Below are positions 17,314-26,673 of a stretch of DNA of 64,000 nucleotides, in pieces. This stretch comes from Sphingopyxis sp. GW247-27LB (GTDB lineage Bacteria; Pseudomonadota; Alphaproteobacteria; Sphingomonadales; Sphingomonadaceae), in assembly GCF_002277025.1 (NCBI RefSeq), contig NZ_NIWD01000015.1, positions 241,968 through 305,967 of the forward strand, given 5' to 3'. The notes beneath the pieces are model-generated. The model made no database searches, was not told where the DNA came from, and saw only the letters and a list, made by a program, of their open reading frames with translations. Each line of letters begins with the position of its first letter. Position 1 is the first letter of the stretch. The position numbers were made by a program, and so were the translations under genes.

Positions 17314-17341
17314 CATACGCGCCGAAACGCTTCACCCCTCA
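17314..17341 (-). promoter_or_regulatory. ECF-type promoter motif (P3) for Y-X-sigma operon of module 1
   Basis: Minus strand: TGAGGG, 16 bases, CGTATG, preceded by G. It ends about 33 bp before the ATG at 17281, so the sigma would drive its own operon. It sits back-to-back with P4. Confidence 0.78.
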
Positions 17342-17353
17342 CACCGGAATATT

Positions 17354-17381
17354 TGAGGGCCATGCCGATATCCTGCGTATT
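17354..17381 (+). promoter_or_regulatory. ECF-type promoter motif (P4) for copC-copD of module 1
   Basis: Plus strand: TGAGGG, 16 bases, CGTATT, preceded by G. It ends about 31 bp before the copC ATG. Together with P3 it forms a divergent promoter pair whose -35 elements lie 12 bp apart. Confidence 0.78.
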
Positions 17382-17411
17382 AGCAGGACAGACACGCAAT
17401 TGGAGGTGTTC

Positions 17412-17795
17412 ATGTTCAAGTCTCTTCTCCCCTCTGCAGCCGCGGCTTTCGCACTGCTTATCACGCCGGTCGCAGCGAGCGCCCACACCAAGCTCGTCAG
17501 CTCGACGCCGGCCGCCAATTCGACCGTTTCGAAGGTCACGTCGGTCAATCTGCAGTTCAACGAAAAGATCGTCGCCTCGACCCTCAAGACCGAGCTGGTC
17601 ATGACCGGCATGCCCGGCATGGCCAATCATGCACCGATGAAGGTGCCTTACTCGTCGATGATGGGCAAAGAGGGCAAGTCGGCGATGCTGATGCTCAAGC
17701 GGCCGCTGACAGCCGGAACCTACAAGGTCACATGGTCGGCGGCGGGCGCTGATACCCACCGCATGGGCAGCGAATTCAGCTTCACCGTAAAGTAA
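17412..17795 (+). CDS. copC: Periplasmic copper chaperone CopC (module 1)
   Basis: Small periplasmic copper-binding protein that hands copper to CopD or CopA. Seen: 127 residues. A signal peptide is cut before His (ASA/HTKLVSS), so the mature protein starts with the copper-ligand His. The second conserved site is ADTHRMGSEFSF near the C-terminus. A Met-rich loop (GMPGMANHAPM) lies between, typical of Cu(I)-binding CopC forms. GGAGG lies just before the ATG. The first gene of the rightward arm, followed seven bases later by copD. Confidence 0.95.
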   Translation: MFKSLLPSAAAAFALLITPVAASAHTKLVSSTPAANSTVSKVTSVNLQFNEKIVASTLKTELVMTGMPGMANHAPMKVPYSSMMGKEGKSAMLMLKRPLTAGTYKVTWSAAGADTHRMGSEFSFTVK

Positions 17796-17801
17796 AAGAC
17801 G

Positions 17802-18770
17802 GTGGGGGACCCCGTTCTGATCGGCATCAGGTTCGCACTCTATGCGGACCTGATGCTCATCGCCGGTCTTGGTGCGTTCCCGCTTTTTGCGCTGACACGG
17901 AGCGAACGCCTTGCGCCGCAGCCGATGATGGCCGCGATCTGGCGCGCAGAACGGTGGCTCTGCACCATCGGGCTCCTCGTCTCCACCCTCGGAATGGGCG
18001 TGCTCGCGGCCTCGATGCAGGGCGTGGGCATCCTCTCCCTGGAATTCCAGCCATTCTGGGACCTTGTTCGCGAGACCGACGTCGGCACAGCCTGGGTCTA
18101 CCGGAGCGCAGCGCTGCTGCTCGCGCTGGCAGTCGCGATCTGGATGGTCCGCTGGCCGACCACTTCGGCCGCCGTACTCGCGGGCGCAGGCTCGGTGGCC
18201 GTCGCGAGTCTGGTCTGGTCCGGCCACGCCGGCGCGACCGAAGGCACCGCGGGCACCATCCACCGGATCAGCGATATATTGCATATGATCGCGGCCGCGG
18301 TCTGGGTTGGCGCGATCGGCGCCTTTCTTCTCCTGATTTCGCCGCGACGCGTCCGCGACTGGCCGGACGGGCTCGCTGTTGCCGCACGCAGCCTCGATCG
18401 ATTTTCCCTGGTCGGTACGGTCTGCGTCCTCATCATTGCCGTGACCGGGCTCATCAACAGCCAGCTCATCGTCGGCGCCGAGAACATCGGCCGGTCGCTC
18501 GGCTCGCCCTATGGACAATTGCTCCTTGCCAAGCTGGCGCTGTTCGGACTGATGCTGGCCCTCGCCGCCGCCAATCGCTGGCGCCTCACGCCGGCGCTCG
18601 CCGCTGCGGTGGCGGGCGGCGATGCCGAAGACATCGATACCGATCCAGACGCTGCGCTCGCGGCCATGCGCAGGAGCCTGATCATCGAAGCGCTGGCCGC
18701 CCTCGCCATTCTCGCGCTGGTCGCGTGGTTCGGCACGCTCGAACCATTTGTCGGCGCCGACGCGGCTTGA
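17802..18770 (+). CDS. copD: Copper resistance inner-membrane protein CopD (module 1)
   Basis: Integral membrane protein thought to move copper across the inner membrane with CopC. Seen: 322 residues with about eight hydrophobic segments, conserved histidines in VWSGHAGATEG and IHRISDILHMIAAAVWVG, and the usual CopD ending. The start is a GTG at 17802 right behind copC, with no strong ribosome-binding site, so coupling to copC is likely. Its stop overlaps the start of the broken AraC gene. Confidence 0.92.
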   Translation: MGDPVLIGIRFALYADLMLIAGLGAFPLFALTRSERLAPQPMMAAIWRAERWLCTIGLLVSTLGMGVLAASMQGVGILSLEFQPFWDLVRETDVGTAWVYRSAALLLALAVAIWMVRWPTTSAAVLAGAGSVAVASLVWSGHAGATEGTAGTIHRISDILHMIAAAVWVGAIGAFLLLISPRRVRDWPDGLAVAARSLDRFSLVGTVCVLIIAVTGLINSQLIVGAENIGRSLGSPYGQLLLAKLALFGLMLALAAANRWRLTPALAAAVAGGDAEDIDTDPDAALAAMRRSLIIEALAALAILALVAWFGTLEPFVGADAA

Positions 18771-19494
18771 CCGCCGGCACCGCGCCCTGGTCGGGTTCGA
18801 TCACGCTCGGGGCCGGCTGGGCTTTGATCGATGCCCGCATCGGAACCAGCCGCCCCCATAGCCATCTGGCGCATCAGATCAGCCTCGCGGTCGAACAGGA
18901 TCTCAAGATTTCCGGCGACGTCGACATGACGGTCCCGGCCGGACAGGCGGTCGTTTTCGCGTCGCATGTTCCGCACCATCTGGGGCCGCAGGGCGCAATG
19001 GTGCGGTCTTTCTATCTCGACCCGCTCTTTCGCGCCGGTGCGCGGATGTCGGCCGGATCGGCACCCAGGCTGCTGCCACCGGCGGAAACGGCCGGCCTCG
19101 GCGCGATCGCCAATGGTGACATGCGAAGTGCTGGGCCTCCTCCCATCTCGACCGGACGTCCGGAGATCGGATCGATTCGCGCCTGTCCTCGGCGCTCGCG
19201 AACCCCGGCGATCTGTCGACCGCCCGCGCGCTCGCCGATGTCGCCTGTCTCTCGCCTTCGCGCCTGCGCGAAATCGTCGGCCGGGACTTCGGCGTGCCGC
19301 CAGCGAAATTGTTGCAATGGCTCCAGCTTCAGCGGGCGCTGCGCGCGCTTGTCGGCGGCGGCGGCGGCCTCGCCGACGCGGCCGCGGCGGGCGGCTTTGC
19401 CGACCAGTCGCACTTCACCCGCCGCTGTGCGCAATGGCTCGGGGTGACGCCTTCGGCAGGCCTCGCGGCGTTCGCTTTCGAAATCGTCCCCTGA
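18767..19494 (+). pseudogene. AraC-family regulator, frame-disrupted
   Basis: Remnant or mis-read gene for an AraC-type regulator. Seen: one frame starts at the TTG at 18767, overlapping the copD stop, and encodes a cupin-like sensor part (RPHSHLAHQISLAV, VVFASHVPHHLGPQG). From about 19100 this frame loses family character. The DNA-binding half (LSTARALADVACLSPSRLRE, then QSHFTRRCAQWLGVTP) is in another frame and ends at 19494. A stretch between them looks best in the third frame, so more than one shift may be present. Either a true pseudogene or assembly errors. Confidence 0.65.
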
Positions 19495-19624
19495 GCGGCG
19501 GCACCCGCAGCGCTGCCCCGGCGAAACGTTCAAGACCGGAGCCGTGACCGGCTTCTATGCGGCTTATCCATGCTGGCATCGGCGGCATAACGCAGCGAGT
19601 CAAGCAGCAGGGAGGAGTGGAACG

Positions 19625-20302
19625 ATGCCCGAACCCGCAGGCGCTGACCGAAGCTACACGCCGGCGGCCGGCTATCATTTTCTGACGCCGCTCTATGATT
19701 TCGGCGTCGCCGTCACAACGCGCGAACGCCTGTGGCGTGACCATCTCGTTCACCATATGGCGCTAGCCAAGGGCGAGATCCTTCTCGATATCGGCTCGGG
19801 AACGGGGAATCTCGCGCTGGCGATTGCCCGGCGCACTGACGGCGTGCGCTATCTCGGCATCGACCCCGATGAGGCCGCGACGCGCATTGCCCGAACCAAG
19901 ACGGCGCAGCTTGATCCCCTGCCTGAGTTTCGCGTCGGCTTTTTCTCGGCGCCAGCGGTCGCGGACTGGCCGCCCCCGTCGACGATCGCAATCTGTCTCG
20001 TCCTCCACCAGGTGGGAATGGAGGAAAAGGCCCGGCTGCTGCGCGAGGCCTGGCACAAGCTCGCCCCTGGCGGCGCGCTCTATATCGCCGACTATGGCGA
20101 ACAGCGCAGCCGCCTGATGCGCTGTCTGTTCCGCTTGACGATCCAGCAGCTCGATGGTGTCCACGATACCCGGCCCAACGCCGATGGCTTGCTGCCAGTC
20201 CTCATGCGCGAAGCCGGTTTTGACGATATTCGCGAACTCGAGAATTTTCGGACGCCCACCGGCGCCATCGGCATTCTGCGCGCCAGAAAGCGCGTAGCCT
20301 GA
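19625..20302 (+). CDS. Class I SAM-dependent methyltransferase
   Basis: Probable methyltransferase of unknown substrate. Seen: 225 residues with the SAM-binding glycine motif LLDIGSGTGNLALAIA at about residues 48-63, an acidic residue after strand two (GIDPDEAA), and the usual LAPGGALYIADYG strand four/five region. The ATG at 19625 is chosen because GGGAGGAG lies nine bases upstream; the longer frame has no such site. It sits between the broken AraC gene and the copper ATPase. A second, unrelated methyltransferase lies next to the other copper ATPase (54937-55806), which hints that methylation has some role in both clusters. Confidence 0.88.
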   Translation: MPEPAGADRSYTPAAGYHFLTPLYDFGVAVTTRERLWRDHLVHHMALAKGEILLDIGSGTGNLALAIARRTDGVRYLGIDPDEAATRIARTKTAQLDPLPEFRVGFFSAPAVADWPPPSTIAICLVLHQVGMEEKARLLREAWHKLAPGGALYIADYGEQRSRLMRCLFRLTIQQLDGVHDTRPNADGLLPVLMREAGFDDIRELENFRTPTGAIGILRARKRVA

Positions 20303-20321
20303 CGGCACCGCCAAGAAAATC

Positions 20322-20349
20322 CAAGGGGCAACGGCTTGCCTTGCGTATC
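20322..20349 (+). promoter_or_regulatory. Variant ECF-type promoter motif (P9) before Cu ATPase of module 1
   Basis: Plus strand: CAAGGG, 16 bases, CGTATC, preceded by G. The -35 half differs from TGAGGG at two positions, but the spacing and -10 are identical to the eight perfect sites. It lies about 110 bp before the ATPase start. Confidence 0.4.
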
Positions 20350-20458
20350 GATAGGAGCGGCCTCATTCTGCTGCCGCAACGATGGCCACGGTCGGGAAGC
20401 CCGACCGGCAAGCCCGCGCGCGACCTTTCCCGGCCACGCCGAGGCAGCGACAGGAGCG

Positions 20459-22786
20459 ATGGCGGTGCACGATCATCAGGACGCAGGAGAAGGCAGCGAC
20501 AACACGACCGATCCGGTCTGCGGCATGACGGTCGACCCCGCGACCACGCCGCATGTCGCGACGCATGACGGCGCGCATCATTATTTCTGTAGCGCGGGCT
20601 GCCTCGCGAAATTCGAGGCCGACCCAGGGCGCTACATTACCGGGCGTGAGCCGACCGAGGCCAAAGCGGTCGAGGGCGCGATCTGGACCTGTCCGATGCA
20701 TCCCGAGATCCAGCGCCCAGGGCCCGGAAGCTGTCCGATTTGCGGCATGGCGCTCGAGCCCCTCATGCCCGAGGCGACAAGCGGTCCGAGCGAAGAATAT
20801 CGCGACATGCGGCGACGCTTCTGGGTCGGGCTCCTGCTCGCCCTTCCGGTTTTCGCGCTCGAGATGGGCGGCCATATGACGGGCCTTCACGAGATCCTCG
20901 GCCGCCAGACGAGCAACTGGATCCAGATGCTGCTCGCCACTCCGGTTGTGCTGTGGGCAGGCTGGCCCTTTTTCGAGCGAGCATGGCTCTCGATCCGTAA
21001 CAAGAGCCTCAACATGTTCACCCTCATCGCGATGGGGACGGGCGTCGCCTGGGGCTACAGCATGATCGCGGCGCTCGCACCGCAGATTTTCCCGGACGCG
21101 TTCCGCGCGGCCGACGGGTCGGTCGCGGTCTATTTCGAGGCCGCGGCGGTCATCACGGTGTTGGTCCTGCTCGGACAGGTGCTCGAGCTGAGGGCGCGCG
21201 AGACGACAAGCGGAGCGATCCGCGCCCTTCTCGACCTGACGCCCAAGCTCGCGCGGCGCGTCCGGGGCGATGGAAGCGACGAAGAAGTCGCACTCGAGGC
21301 AGTTGCCGTCGGCGACGTGCTGCGCATCCGCCCGGGCGAGAAGGTTCCCGTCGACGGGGTCGTGCTCGAAGGCCGCGGCACGGTCGATGAGTCAATGGTC
21401 ACGGGCGAATCGATGCCGGTCACCAAGGAAGCAGGCGCGGCGCTCATCGGCGGCACGATCAACCAGACCGGCGGGCTGCTGATGCGCAGCGAGAAGGTCG
21501 GCCGCGACACGATGCTGGCGCGCATCGTTCAGATGGTCGCCGATGCGCAGCGGAGCCGCGCACCGATCCAGCGGCTTGCCGATACGGTTTCGGGCTGGTT
21601 CGTACCCAGCGTCATCGTCGTCGCCGTCATCGCCTTCATCATCTGGTCGCTTGTCGGCCCTTCTCCCGCCATGGCCTATGGCCTGATCGCGGCGGTCTCG
21701 GTGCTGATCATCGCCTGCCCGTGCGCGCTCGGCCTTGCGACGCCCATGTCGATCATGGTCGGGGTCGGGCGCGGCGCCGAAGCCGGCGTGCTGATCAAGA
21801 ATGCCGAAGCCCTCGAACGGATGGAGAAGGTCGATACGCTTGTCGTCGACAAGACTGGAACCCTGACCGAAGGCAGGCCCTCGGTCGTGGCGATCGAGGT
21901 CGCGGACGGATTTGATGAGACAGACCTCCTCCGGATCGCCGCCAGCCTCGAGCGCAGCAGCGAGCATCCGCTCGCGGCCGCGATCGTCAAGGCCGCCGAA
22001 GATCGGGGCCTCGCGCTCGTCGAGCCGTCGGGGGTCGACCAGCCGGTCGGCAAGGGCATCGTCGGGGCGGTCGACGACAAGGCCATCGTCCTCGGCAACG
22101 CCGGCTTCCTCGAAGAATATGATGTCGATCCCGGCGCGCTCGGCGAGGCGGCCGACCGGCTGCGTGCGGACGGCGCGACGGCGATCTACATCGCCGTCAA
22201 CGGGACGGCGGCCGGCGTCATTGCGATCGCCGACCCGGTCAAGGAGACGACGGGTGCAGCGCTCGCGGCACTGCGCGACGCGGGAATCAGCGTCATCATG
22301 CTGACCGGCGACAATCGTGTTACCGCCGAGGCGATCGCCCGGCGGCTCGGCATCACCGATGTTGAGGCTGACGTCCTTCCCGACCAGAAGAGCGCCGTCG
22401 TGCAGCGGCTGCGCGAGCAGGGGCGGGTGGTCGCGATGGCGGGCGACGGGGTCAATGACGCCCCTGCGCTCGCCGCCGCCGATGTCGGGATCGCGATGGG
22501 TTCGGGAACCGACGTCGCCATCGAAAGCGCGGGCGTCACGCTGTTGCGCGGCGACCTTATGGGTATCGTGCGGGCACGGCACCTCAGCCATGCGACGATG
22601 GCGAACATCCGCCAGAATCTCTTTTTCGCCTTTGCCTATAATGTCGCGGGCATTCCGGTGGCGGCGGGCGTGCTCTACCCGGTCTTCGGGCTGCTGCTGT
22701 CGCCGATCATCGCCGCCGCCGCGATGGCGCTTTCCTCGGTCAGCGTCATCGCCAATTCGCTGCGCCTGCGGTTCGTGAAAATCTGA
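20459..22786 (+). CDS. Copper-translocating P1B-type ATPase (module 1)
   Basis: Inner-membrane ATPase that exports Cu(I). Seen: 775 residues. A YHS-type metal domain is at about residues 15-60 ([16 protein letters not shown]). A second heavy-metal-binding domain follows ([20 protein letters not shown]), then membrane helices with the metal-site motif CPC ([11 protein letters not shown], near residue 420). The phosphorylation site is DKTGTLTEG, with SEHPL and [10 protein letters not shown] in the nucleotide domain, and MxxSS in the last helices. The usual HMA domain is absent and replaced by the YHS plus HMBD pair. The ATG at 20459 has AGGAG nearby. A paralogue is at 55806-57968. Confidence 0.95.
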   Translation: MAVHDHQDAGEGSDNTTDPVCGMTVDPATTPHVATHDGAHHYFCSAGCLAKFEADPGRYITGREPTEAKAVEGAIWTCPMHPEIQRPGPGSCPICGMALEPLMPEATSGPSEEYRDMRRRFWVGLLLALPVFALEMGGHMTGLHEILGRQTSNWIQMLLATPVVLWAGWPFFERAWLSIRNKSLNMFTLIAMGTGVAWGYSMIAALAPQIFPDAFRAADGSVAVYFEAAAVITVLVLLGQVLELRARETTSGAIRALLDLTPKLARRVRGDGSDEEVALEAVAVGDVLRIRPGEKVPVDGVVLEGRGTVDESMVTGESMPVTKEAGAALIGGTINQTGGLLMRSEKVGRDTMLARIVQMVADAQRSRAPIQRLADTVSGWFVPSVIVVAVIAFIIWSLVGPSPAMAYGLIAAVSVLIIACPCALGLATPMSIMVGVGRGAEAGVLIKNAEALERMEKVDTLVVDKTGTLTEGRPSVVAIEVADGFDETDLLRIAASLERSSEHPLAAAIVKAAEDRGLALVEPSGVDQPVGKGIVGAVDDKAIVLGNAGFLEEYDVDPGALGEAADRLRADGATAIYIAVNGTAAGVIAIADPVKETTGAALAALRDAGISVIMLTGDNRVTAEAIARRLGITDVEADVLPDQKSAVVQRLREQGRVVAMAGDGVNDAPALAAADVGIAMGSGTDVAIESAGVTLLRGDLMGIVRARHLSHATMANIRQNLFFAFAYNVAGIPVAAGVLYPVFGLLLSPIIAAAAMALSSVSVIANSLRLRFVKI

Positions 22787-22841
22787 TCAAAGCACTGCCG
22801 CAGCCTTTGGGTCGCGGCGATCACAAAAAGGGAGAATGAGG

Positions 22842-23300
22842 ATGAGAGGTTTCACAATGGCGGCAATCGGGCTGGCGCTGGTCATGGCGATTCCCGCCCA
22901 TGCTGCCGAGGCTCCGGATTATGAAACGGCGACCGCGACGCTGGCGCAATATAAGCAGGCGATCGAGAAGCGAGACCTGTCGGGCGTCGAAGCGCTGTTT
23001 GCGCCTGGCGCTCAGATCTTCGAGTCGGGCGGCATCGAGGGCAATTTTGCGCATTACCGCGACCATCATCTCGCGCCCGAGCTCAAGGCTTTCAAATCTT
23101 TCGCATTTCGCGACTATAAAGTCGCGGTGCGCGGCGAAGGCGAGGTCGCGATTGCCACAGAGACCTATTCCTACACGATCGTCCTCCCGAACGGCGAGAC
23201 CATCGCGCGCGACGGCGTCGCGACGAGCGTCCTCAAATGGATGGGCGACAAATGGCAGATCATCAGCCTGCATAGCTCCTCGCGCAAGCCGAAGGCTTGA
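22842..23300 (+). CDS. Exported NTF2/SnoaL-like protein
   Basis: Small periplasmic protein with a nuclear-transport-factor-2-like fold of unknown function. Seen: 152 residues with a signal peptide (MAAIGLALVMAIPAHA). The body has the pattern of the DUF4440/SnoaL family: YKQAIEKRDLSGVEALFAP, then GVATSVLKWMGDKWQIISLH near the end. The ATG at 22842 is chosen because GGGAG lies eight bases before it; an ATG six bases earlier has poor spacing. It follows the copper ATPase by 55 bp and is followed by a GC-rich hairpin. Confidence 0.82.
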   Translation: MRGFTMAAIGLALVMAIPAHAAEAPDYETATATLAQYKQAIEKRDLSGVEALFAPGAQIFESGGIEGNFAHYRDHHLAPELKAFKSFAFRDYKVAVRGEGEVAIATETYSYTIVLPNGETIARDGVATSVLKWMGDKWQIISLHSSSRKPKA

Positions 23301-23308
23301 GCGCGTTG

Positions 23309-23334
23309 GCGGCGCGGGATACTGTTCGCGCCGC
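23309..23334 (+). terminator. GC-rich hairpin after the NTF2-like gene
   Basis: Perfect 8-bp stem (GCGGCGCG / CGCGCCGC) with a 10-nt loop, just after the stop at 23300. There is no clear T run, so it may act with Rho or as an mRNA stabiliser. Confidence 0.4.
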
Positions 23335-23456
23335 GGTCAGGACCGTGGGTCATAGAAGGTCGGGTTCGGATGTAACCGCGGCGGGCCTGTCGGCGAATAG
23401 GCCCGCAGTTCCAGTTTCGAATTGACGCCAAGTTTGACAAGGATCATGCTTCAACC

Positions 23457-23822
23457 GTGAAACGCTGGCTTTCCTTCCTGCTGCTTTTCGGAGCCGTACT
23501 GGGCCTTTTGGGCCAAGAGGCCGCGTTCGCGTCTGCTCCGGCAATCCCGGCGTCCGGCATGACGATCGCAGCGCCAGCGATGAGCGATGAATGCGCGGAA
23601 ATGATGGGCATCGACAAATCCGGGGACGGCGTGCCCTGCAAGGGCCTGACGTTCGACTGCATCGCCAAGATGGGCTGTGCGCTCCCGCCCATCGTCGTAT
23701 CGCCGCCAATGATGATAGCGGCAGCGACTCACGTGCCGGGCTTGCTCGATCCGCTTCCGATCCAGCGACTGGATGGCCGGACATTCGGCCCCGAGCCCGA
23801 TCCACCGCTAATTCTCGGCTGA
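23457..23822 (+). CDS. Small exported Cys/Met protein ahead of the Cus operon
   Basis: Not assigned to a known family by me. Seen: 121 residues from a GTG at 23457, with a signal peptide (LLLFGAVLGLLGQEAAFA), then a segment with four cysteines and clustered methionines (ECAEMMG, GVPCKGLTFDCIAKMGC). The C-terminus is Pro-rich. The ribosome-binding site is weak. A similar-sized Cys/His protein precedes the Czc operon (33849-34169), so both RND systems have a small thiol-rich periplasmic protein before them. A metal-binding or metal-buffering role is inferred. Confidence 0.6.
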   Translation: MKRWLSFLLLFGAVLGLLGQEAAFASAPAIPASGMTIAAPAMSDECAEMMGIDKSGDGVPCKGLTFDCIAKMGCALPPIVVSPPMMIAAATHVPGLLDPLPIQRLDGRTFGPEPDPPLILG

Positions 23823-23830
23823 ATTGCGCG

Positions 23831-23858
23831 ACGCGCGCTGGCCCGTTCCGGCGCGCGT
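23831..23858 (+). terminator. Hairpin followed by T-rich stretch
   Basis: Stem ACGCGCGC / GCGCGCGT with a 12-nt loop, followed by TTTCCTGCCTTTT. It lies between two small exported-protein genes on the same strand; terminator or attenuator. Confidence 0.5.
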
Positions 23859-23887
23859 TTCCTGCCTTTTCAACTGAGGAATTCAAC

Positions 23888-24154
23888 ATGAAACCGTTTT
23901 TTGCCGTTGCCGCGTTCGCGGCAGCAACCCTTGCAGCTCCCGTTTTCGCTCAAGAGCAATCGGGCGGCCATTATGAATGGCAGACCCGCCAGGTGCCGGG
24001 ACCGAACAAGTCCAATACCAACTCGCGATTCCGCGTCTGGGTCAAAGACAAGCCGGGACAGATGGCACATTGCGACTGCGACATGATGAAGGTGAGTCCG
24101 GCTGACTGCATGAAGAAAATGTCCGGCGACCATAAGATGCCCCCACAAGGGTGA
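23888..24154 (+). CDS. Small exported protein with Cys/Met-rich tail
   Basis: Function unknown. Seen: 88 residues with a clear signal peptide (FFAVAAFAAATLAAPVFA) and a mature part of about 68 residues. Its C-terminal third is packed with possible metal ligands (MAHCDCDMMK, ADCMKKMSGDHKM). GAGGA lies about ten bases before the ATG at 23888. It lies between hairpins at 23831 and 24163, so it may be expressed from its own transcript. By context it probably belongs to copper handling with the Cus system that follows. Confidence 0.7.
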   Translation: MKPFFAVAAFAAATLAAPVFAQEQSGGHYEWQTRQVPGPNKSNTNSRFRVWVKDKPGQMAHCDCDMMKVSPADCMKKMSGDHKMPPQG

Positions 24155-24162
24155 CGGTCTTT

Positions 24163-24190
24163 CCTCCCCGGCGTACATCCGCCGGGGAGG
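24163..24190 (+). terminator. Strong hairpin before the Cus operon
   Basis: Perfect 11-bp stem (CCTCCCCGGCG / CGCCGGGGAGG) with a 6-nt loop, nine bases after the stop of the small exported protein. No T run follows; a terminator, attenuator or RNA-stability element. Confidence 0.5.
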
Positions 24191-24220
24191 CATTCGTCCA
24201 GTCCACAACAGGGGGACATC

Positions 24221-25447
24221 ATGCGCCTATTCTTTACGGCAGCCTTGCTCGCGCTGCCCACGGCCCTTCACGCCGAGCCGATGACGCTCGACACGGCGCT
24301 TGGGCTGGCAGCGACGCGCGCGCCGGAACTGCAAGCTCGCGAAGCCGGCATCGACGCCGCCCAATCGGCGGCGATCGCCGCCGACCGGCTGCCCGACCCG
24401 AAACTCAATATCGTCCTGCAGGACTTCCCGGTGACCGGGCCCGATGCGGGCCGGTTCAATCGCGACGATTTCACGATGCAGGTCATCGGCGTCAGCCAGG
24501 ATTTTCCGAACCCCGCCAAGCGCCGCGCGCGCGCAACGCGCGCGCAGGCCGATATCGGAATCGCCCGCGCCGACGAGGCGGTCACTGCGCAGGACATCAG
24601 GCTCGCGACCGCGCTCGCCTGGGTCGATCTCTTCTACGCCAAGAAGCGCCTCAAGGAACTCGACCTGCTCGATACCGGCCTCGAAGACCTTCAAGCGACG
24701 GTGACCGCGCGGCTCGCCAGCGGCGCGGCGCGCCCGGCGCACGCGCTCGAGCCCGACCAGCTTCGCGCCGCGATCGCCGATCGCCGCAGCGCGCTCGCCG
24801 CCGAGATCGCCCGAGCCCGCGCACAGCTCGCCCGCTTTACCGGCGACCCCGCCGCCGATACGCTCGGCGATTTGCCGCCGCAGATGATCGACGAGCAAGG
24901 ATTGCGCGCCGGGATCGACGCCCTGCCAAGGCTACGCGCGCTCGACGCCCGCGCGCTCGCGGCCGATGCCGAGACCGGTCTCGCGCGCGCCGACAAGCGC
25001 CCCGACTGGAGCGTCAATGCGGCCTATGGGCGGCGCGAACCCAATTTTGGCGACCTCGTCACGGTCGGGGTTACCGTCGACCTGCCCTTCTTCTCGAAGA
25101 AACGGCAGGACCCGAAGATTGCCGCGCGCGCCAGCGAAGCGGCGCGCGCGCGGCTCGACCGCGAGGCGGCCAAGCGCGACATCGCGGCGGCGCTCGACGC
25201 CGATCTCGCCGATCACCGCATGCATCATGAGCAGCTCGCCAATGCGCGCACGCGGCTCGTGCCGCTCGCGAAGAAGCGCGCCGAGCTCGATCTTGCAAGT
25301 TACGCCGCCGGAAAGCTCGACCTCGGGACCGCACTGCTGTCGACCCTCGCGCTCGCCGAGGCCGAAGTCGATGCGCTGGCGCGCGAAGCCGAGGTCGCGC
25401 GCGACGCGATCCGGATCAATTATGTTTATGGGGAGGCAGGTCGATGA
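24221..25447 (+). CDS. RND outer-membrane channel, TolC/CzcC family (Cus-type operon)
   Basis: Outer-membrane duct of a tripartite metal efflux pump. Seen: 408 residues with a signal peptide (FTAALLALPTALHA) and two outer-membrane-efflux repeats rich in Ala/Arg/Glu coiled-coil helices. The family pattern DPKLNIVLQDFPVTG is near residue 65. There is no lipobox. The stop overlaps the next gene by four bases (ATGA), so channel, adaptor and pump are made together. It belongs with the Cus-type adaptor and pump downstream and probably exports Cu(I)/Ag(I). Confidence 0.92.
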   Translation: MRLFFTAALLALPTALHAEPMTLDTALGLAATRAPELQAREAGIDAAQSAAIAADRLPDPKLNIVLQDFPVTGPDAGRFNRDDFTMQVIGVSQDFPNPAKRRARATRAQADIGIARADEAVTAQDIRLATALAWVDLFYAKKRLKELDLLDTGLEDLQATVTARLASGAARPAHALEPDQLRAAIADRRSALAAEIARARAQLARFTGDPAADTLGDLPPQMIDEQGLRAGIDALPRLRALDARALAADAETGLARADKRPDWSVNAAYGRREPNFGDLVTVGVTVDLPFFSKKRQDPKIAARASEAARARLDREAAKRDIAAALDADLADHRMHHEQLANARTRLVPLAKKRAELDLASYAAGKLDLGTALLSTLALAEAEVDALAREAEVARDAIRINYVYGEAGR

Positions 25448-26673
25448 CCGATGCAACATCAGCGGCGCGTTGGCGCGCCGGAATATTGGCCGCGGTGCTG
25501 ATCGCGGGCGGCGGCGGTTACTGGCTCGGACAGAGCGGCCAGGGCGATGCGCCAACCGAGGCGGCCGGCAGCGGCGGGCGCAAGATCCTCTATTATTATG
25601 ATCCGATGTTCCCGAACCAGAAGTTCGACAAGCCCGGCAAGTCGCCCTTCATGGATATGCAGCTCGAGCCCAAATATGCCGACGACGGCAGCGGCATCGC
25701 ACCGGGCGTGTCGGTCGATCCGGCCGCAAGGCAGAGCCTCGGCATAAGGGTGGTCGCGGCCGAAATGGGAAGCCTCGCGGCGACCTTCGACGTCAACGGC
25801 AGTATCGATTTCAACCAGCGCGACGTCGCGATCGTCCAGGCGCGCTCGGGCGGTTTCGTTGAGCGCGTCTATCGTCTCGCGCCGGGCGACGTGATCGGGT
25901 CCGGCACGCCAATCGCCGACCTGCAATTGCCCGAATGGGGCAGCGCCCAGACCGAATATCTGAGCGTCAAAAAGCTCGGCAAACCCGACCTCACCGCGGC
26001 GGCGCGGCTGCGGCTGCGGCTGATGGGCATGCCCGAAGGCGTGATAACCGAGGTCGACCGGACCGGGCGCACCGGCGGCAGACTGACGGTGCGCGCGCCG
26101 ATCGGCGGGGTTGTCCAGACGCTCAATGCGCGCGCGGGTGTGACGCTCGCCGCCGGCCAGACCCTTGCCGAAATCTCGGGGCTCGGCACGGTATGGCTCA
26201 ACGCCGCGCTTCCCGAGGCGCAAGCCGGACTCGTAAAGATCGGCCAGCGGGCGAGCGCGACCCTCACCGCCTTTCCCGGCGAAACATTCACCGGCAGGGT
26301 CATCGCCATCCTGCCGACCGCATCGGCCGACAGCCGGACGCTGACGGTGCGCGTCGAGCTCGCCAATCGCGGCGGGCGCCTCCGCCCCGGCATGTTCGCG
26401 GTGGTCGCGCTCGGCGGCGACGCCAAGCCTGCGCTGCTGGTGCCGAGCGAAGCGGTGATCCGCACCGGCACGCGCAGCATCGTGATGCTCGAAAAGGGCG
26501 ACGGACGGTACCATCCCGCCGAGGTGGTCGCCGGACGCGAAGGCGGCGGCAAGACCGAGATATTGCAGGGTCTCGCTCCCGGCGAGAAGGTCGTCGCGTC
26601 GGGTCAGTTCCTGCTCGATTCCGAAGCGAGCCTGACCGGCCTCACCGTCCGCCCGCTGGAGGCGGCGCAATGA
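25444..26673 (+). CDS. cusB: Cus-type RND membrane-fusion protein
   Basis: Periplasmic adaptor linking the pump to the outer-membrane channel. Seen: 409 residues with an N-terminal membrane anchor (about 12-28). A CusB-type heavy-metal-binding segment follows ([20 protein letters not shown], then MDMQ), where Met residues are the known Cu/Ag ligands. The HlyD-like lipoyl and beta-barrel domains follow ([32 protein letters not shown]). The start overlaps the channel gene and the stop overlaps the pump gene (both ATGA). The MxM segment favours monovalent copper/silver over divalent metals. Confidence 0.93.
   Translation: MTDATSAARWRAGILAAVLIAGGGGYWLGQSGQGDAPTEAAGSGGRKILYYYDPMFPNQKFDKPGKSPFMDMQLEPKYADDGSGIAPGVSVDPAARQSLGIRVVAAEMGSLAATFDVNGSIDFNQRDVAIVQARSGGFVERVYRLAPGDVIGSGTPIADLQLPEWGSAQTEYLSVKKLGKPDLTAAARLRLRLMGMPEGVITEVDRTGRTGGRLTVRAPIGGVVQTLNARAGVTLAAGQTLAEISGLGTVWLNAALPEAQAGLVKIGQRASATLTAFPGETFTGRVIAILPTASADSRTLTVRVELANRGGRLRPGMFAVVALGGDAKPALLVPSEAVIRTGTRSIVMLEKGDGRYHPAEVVAGREGGGKTEILQGLAPGEKVVASGQFLLDSEASLTGLTVRPLEAAQ

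Noticed and set aside
24146-24175. CAAGGG followed by CGTACA before the Cus operon
   Set aside because: The spacer is 20 bases rather than 16, and the CGTA is part of a hairpin loop.
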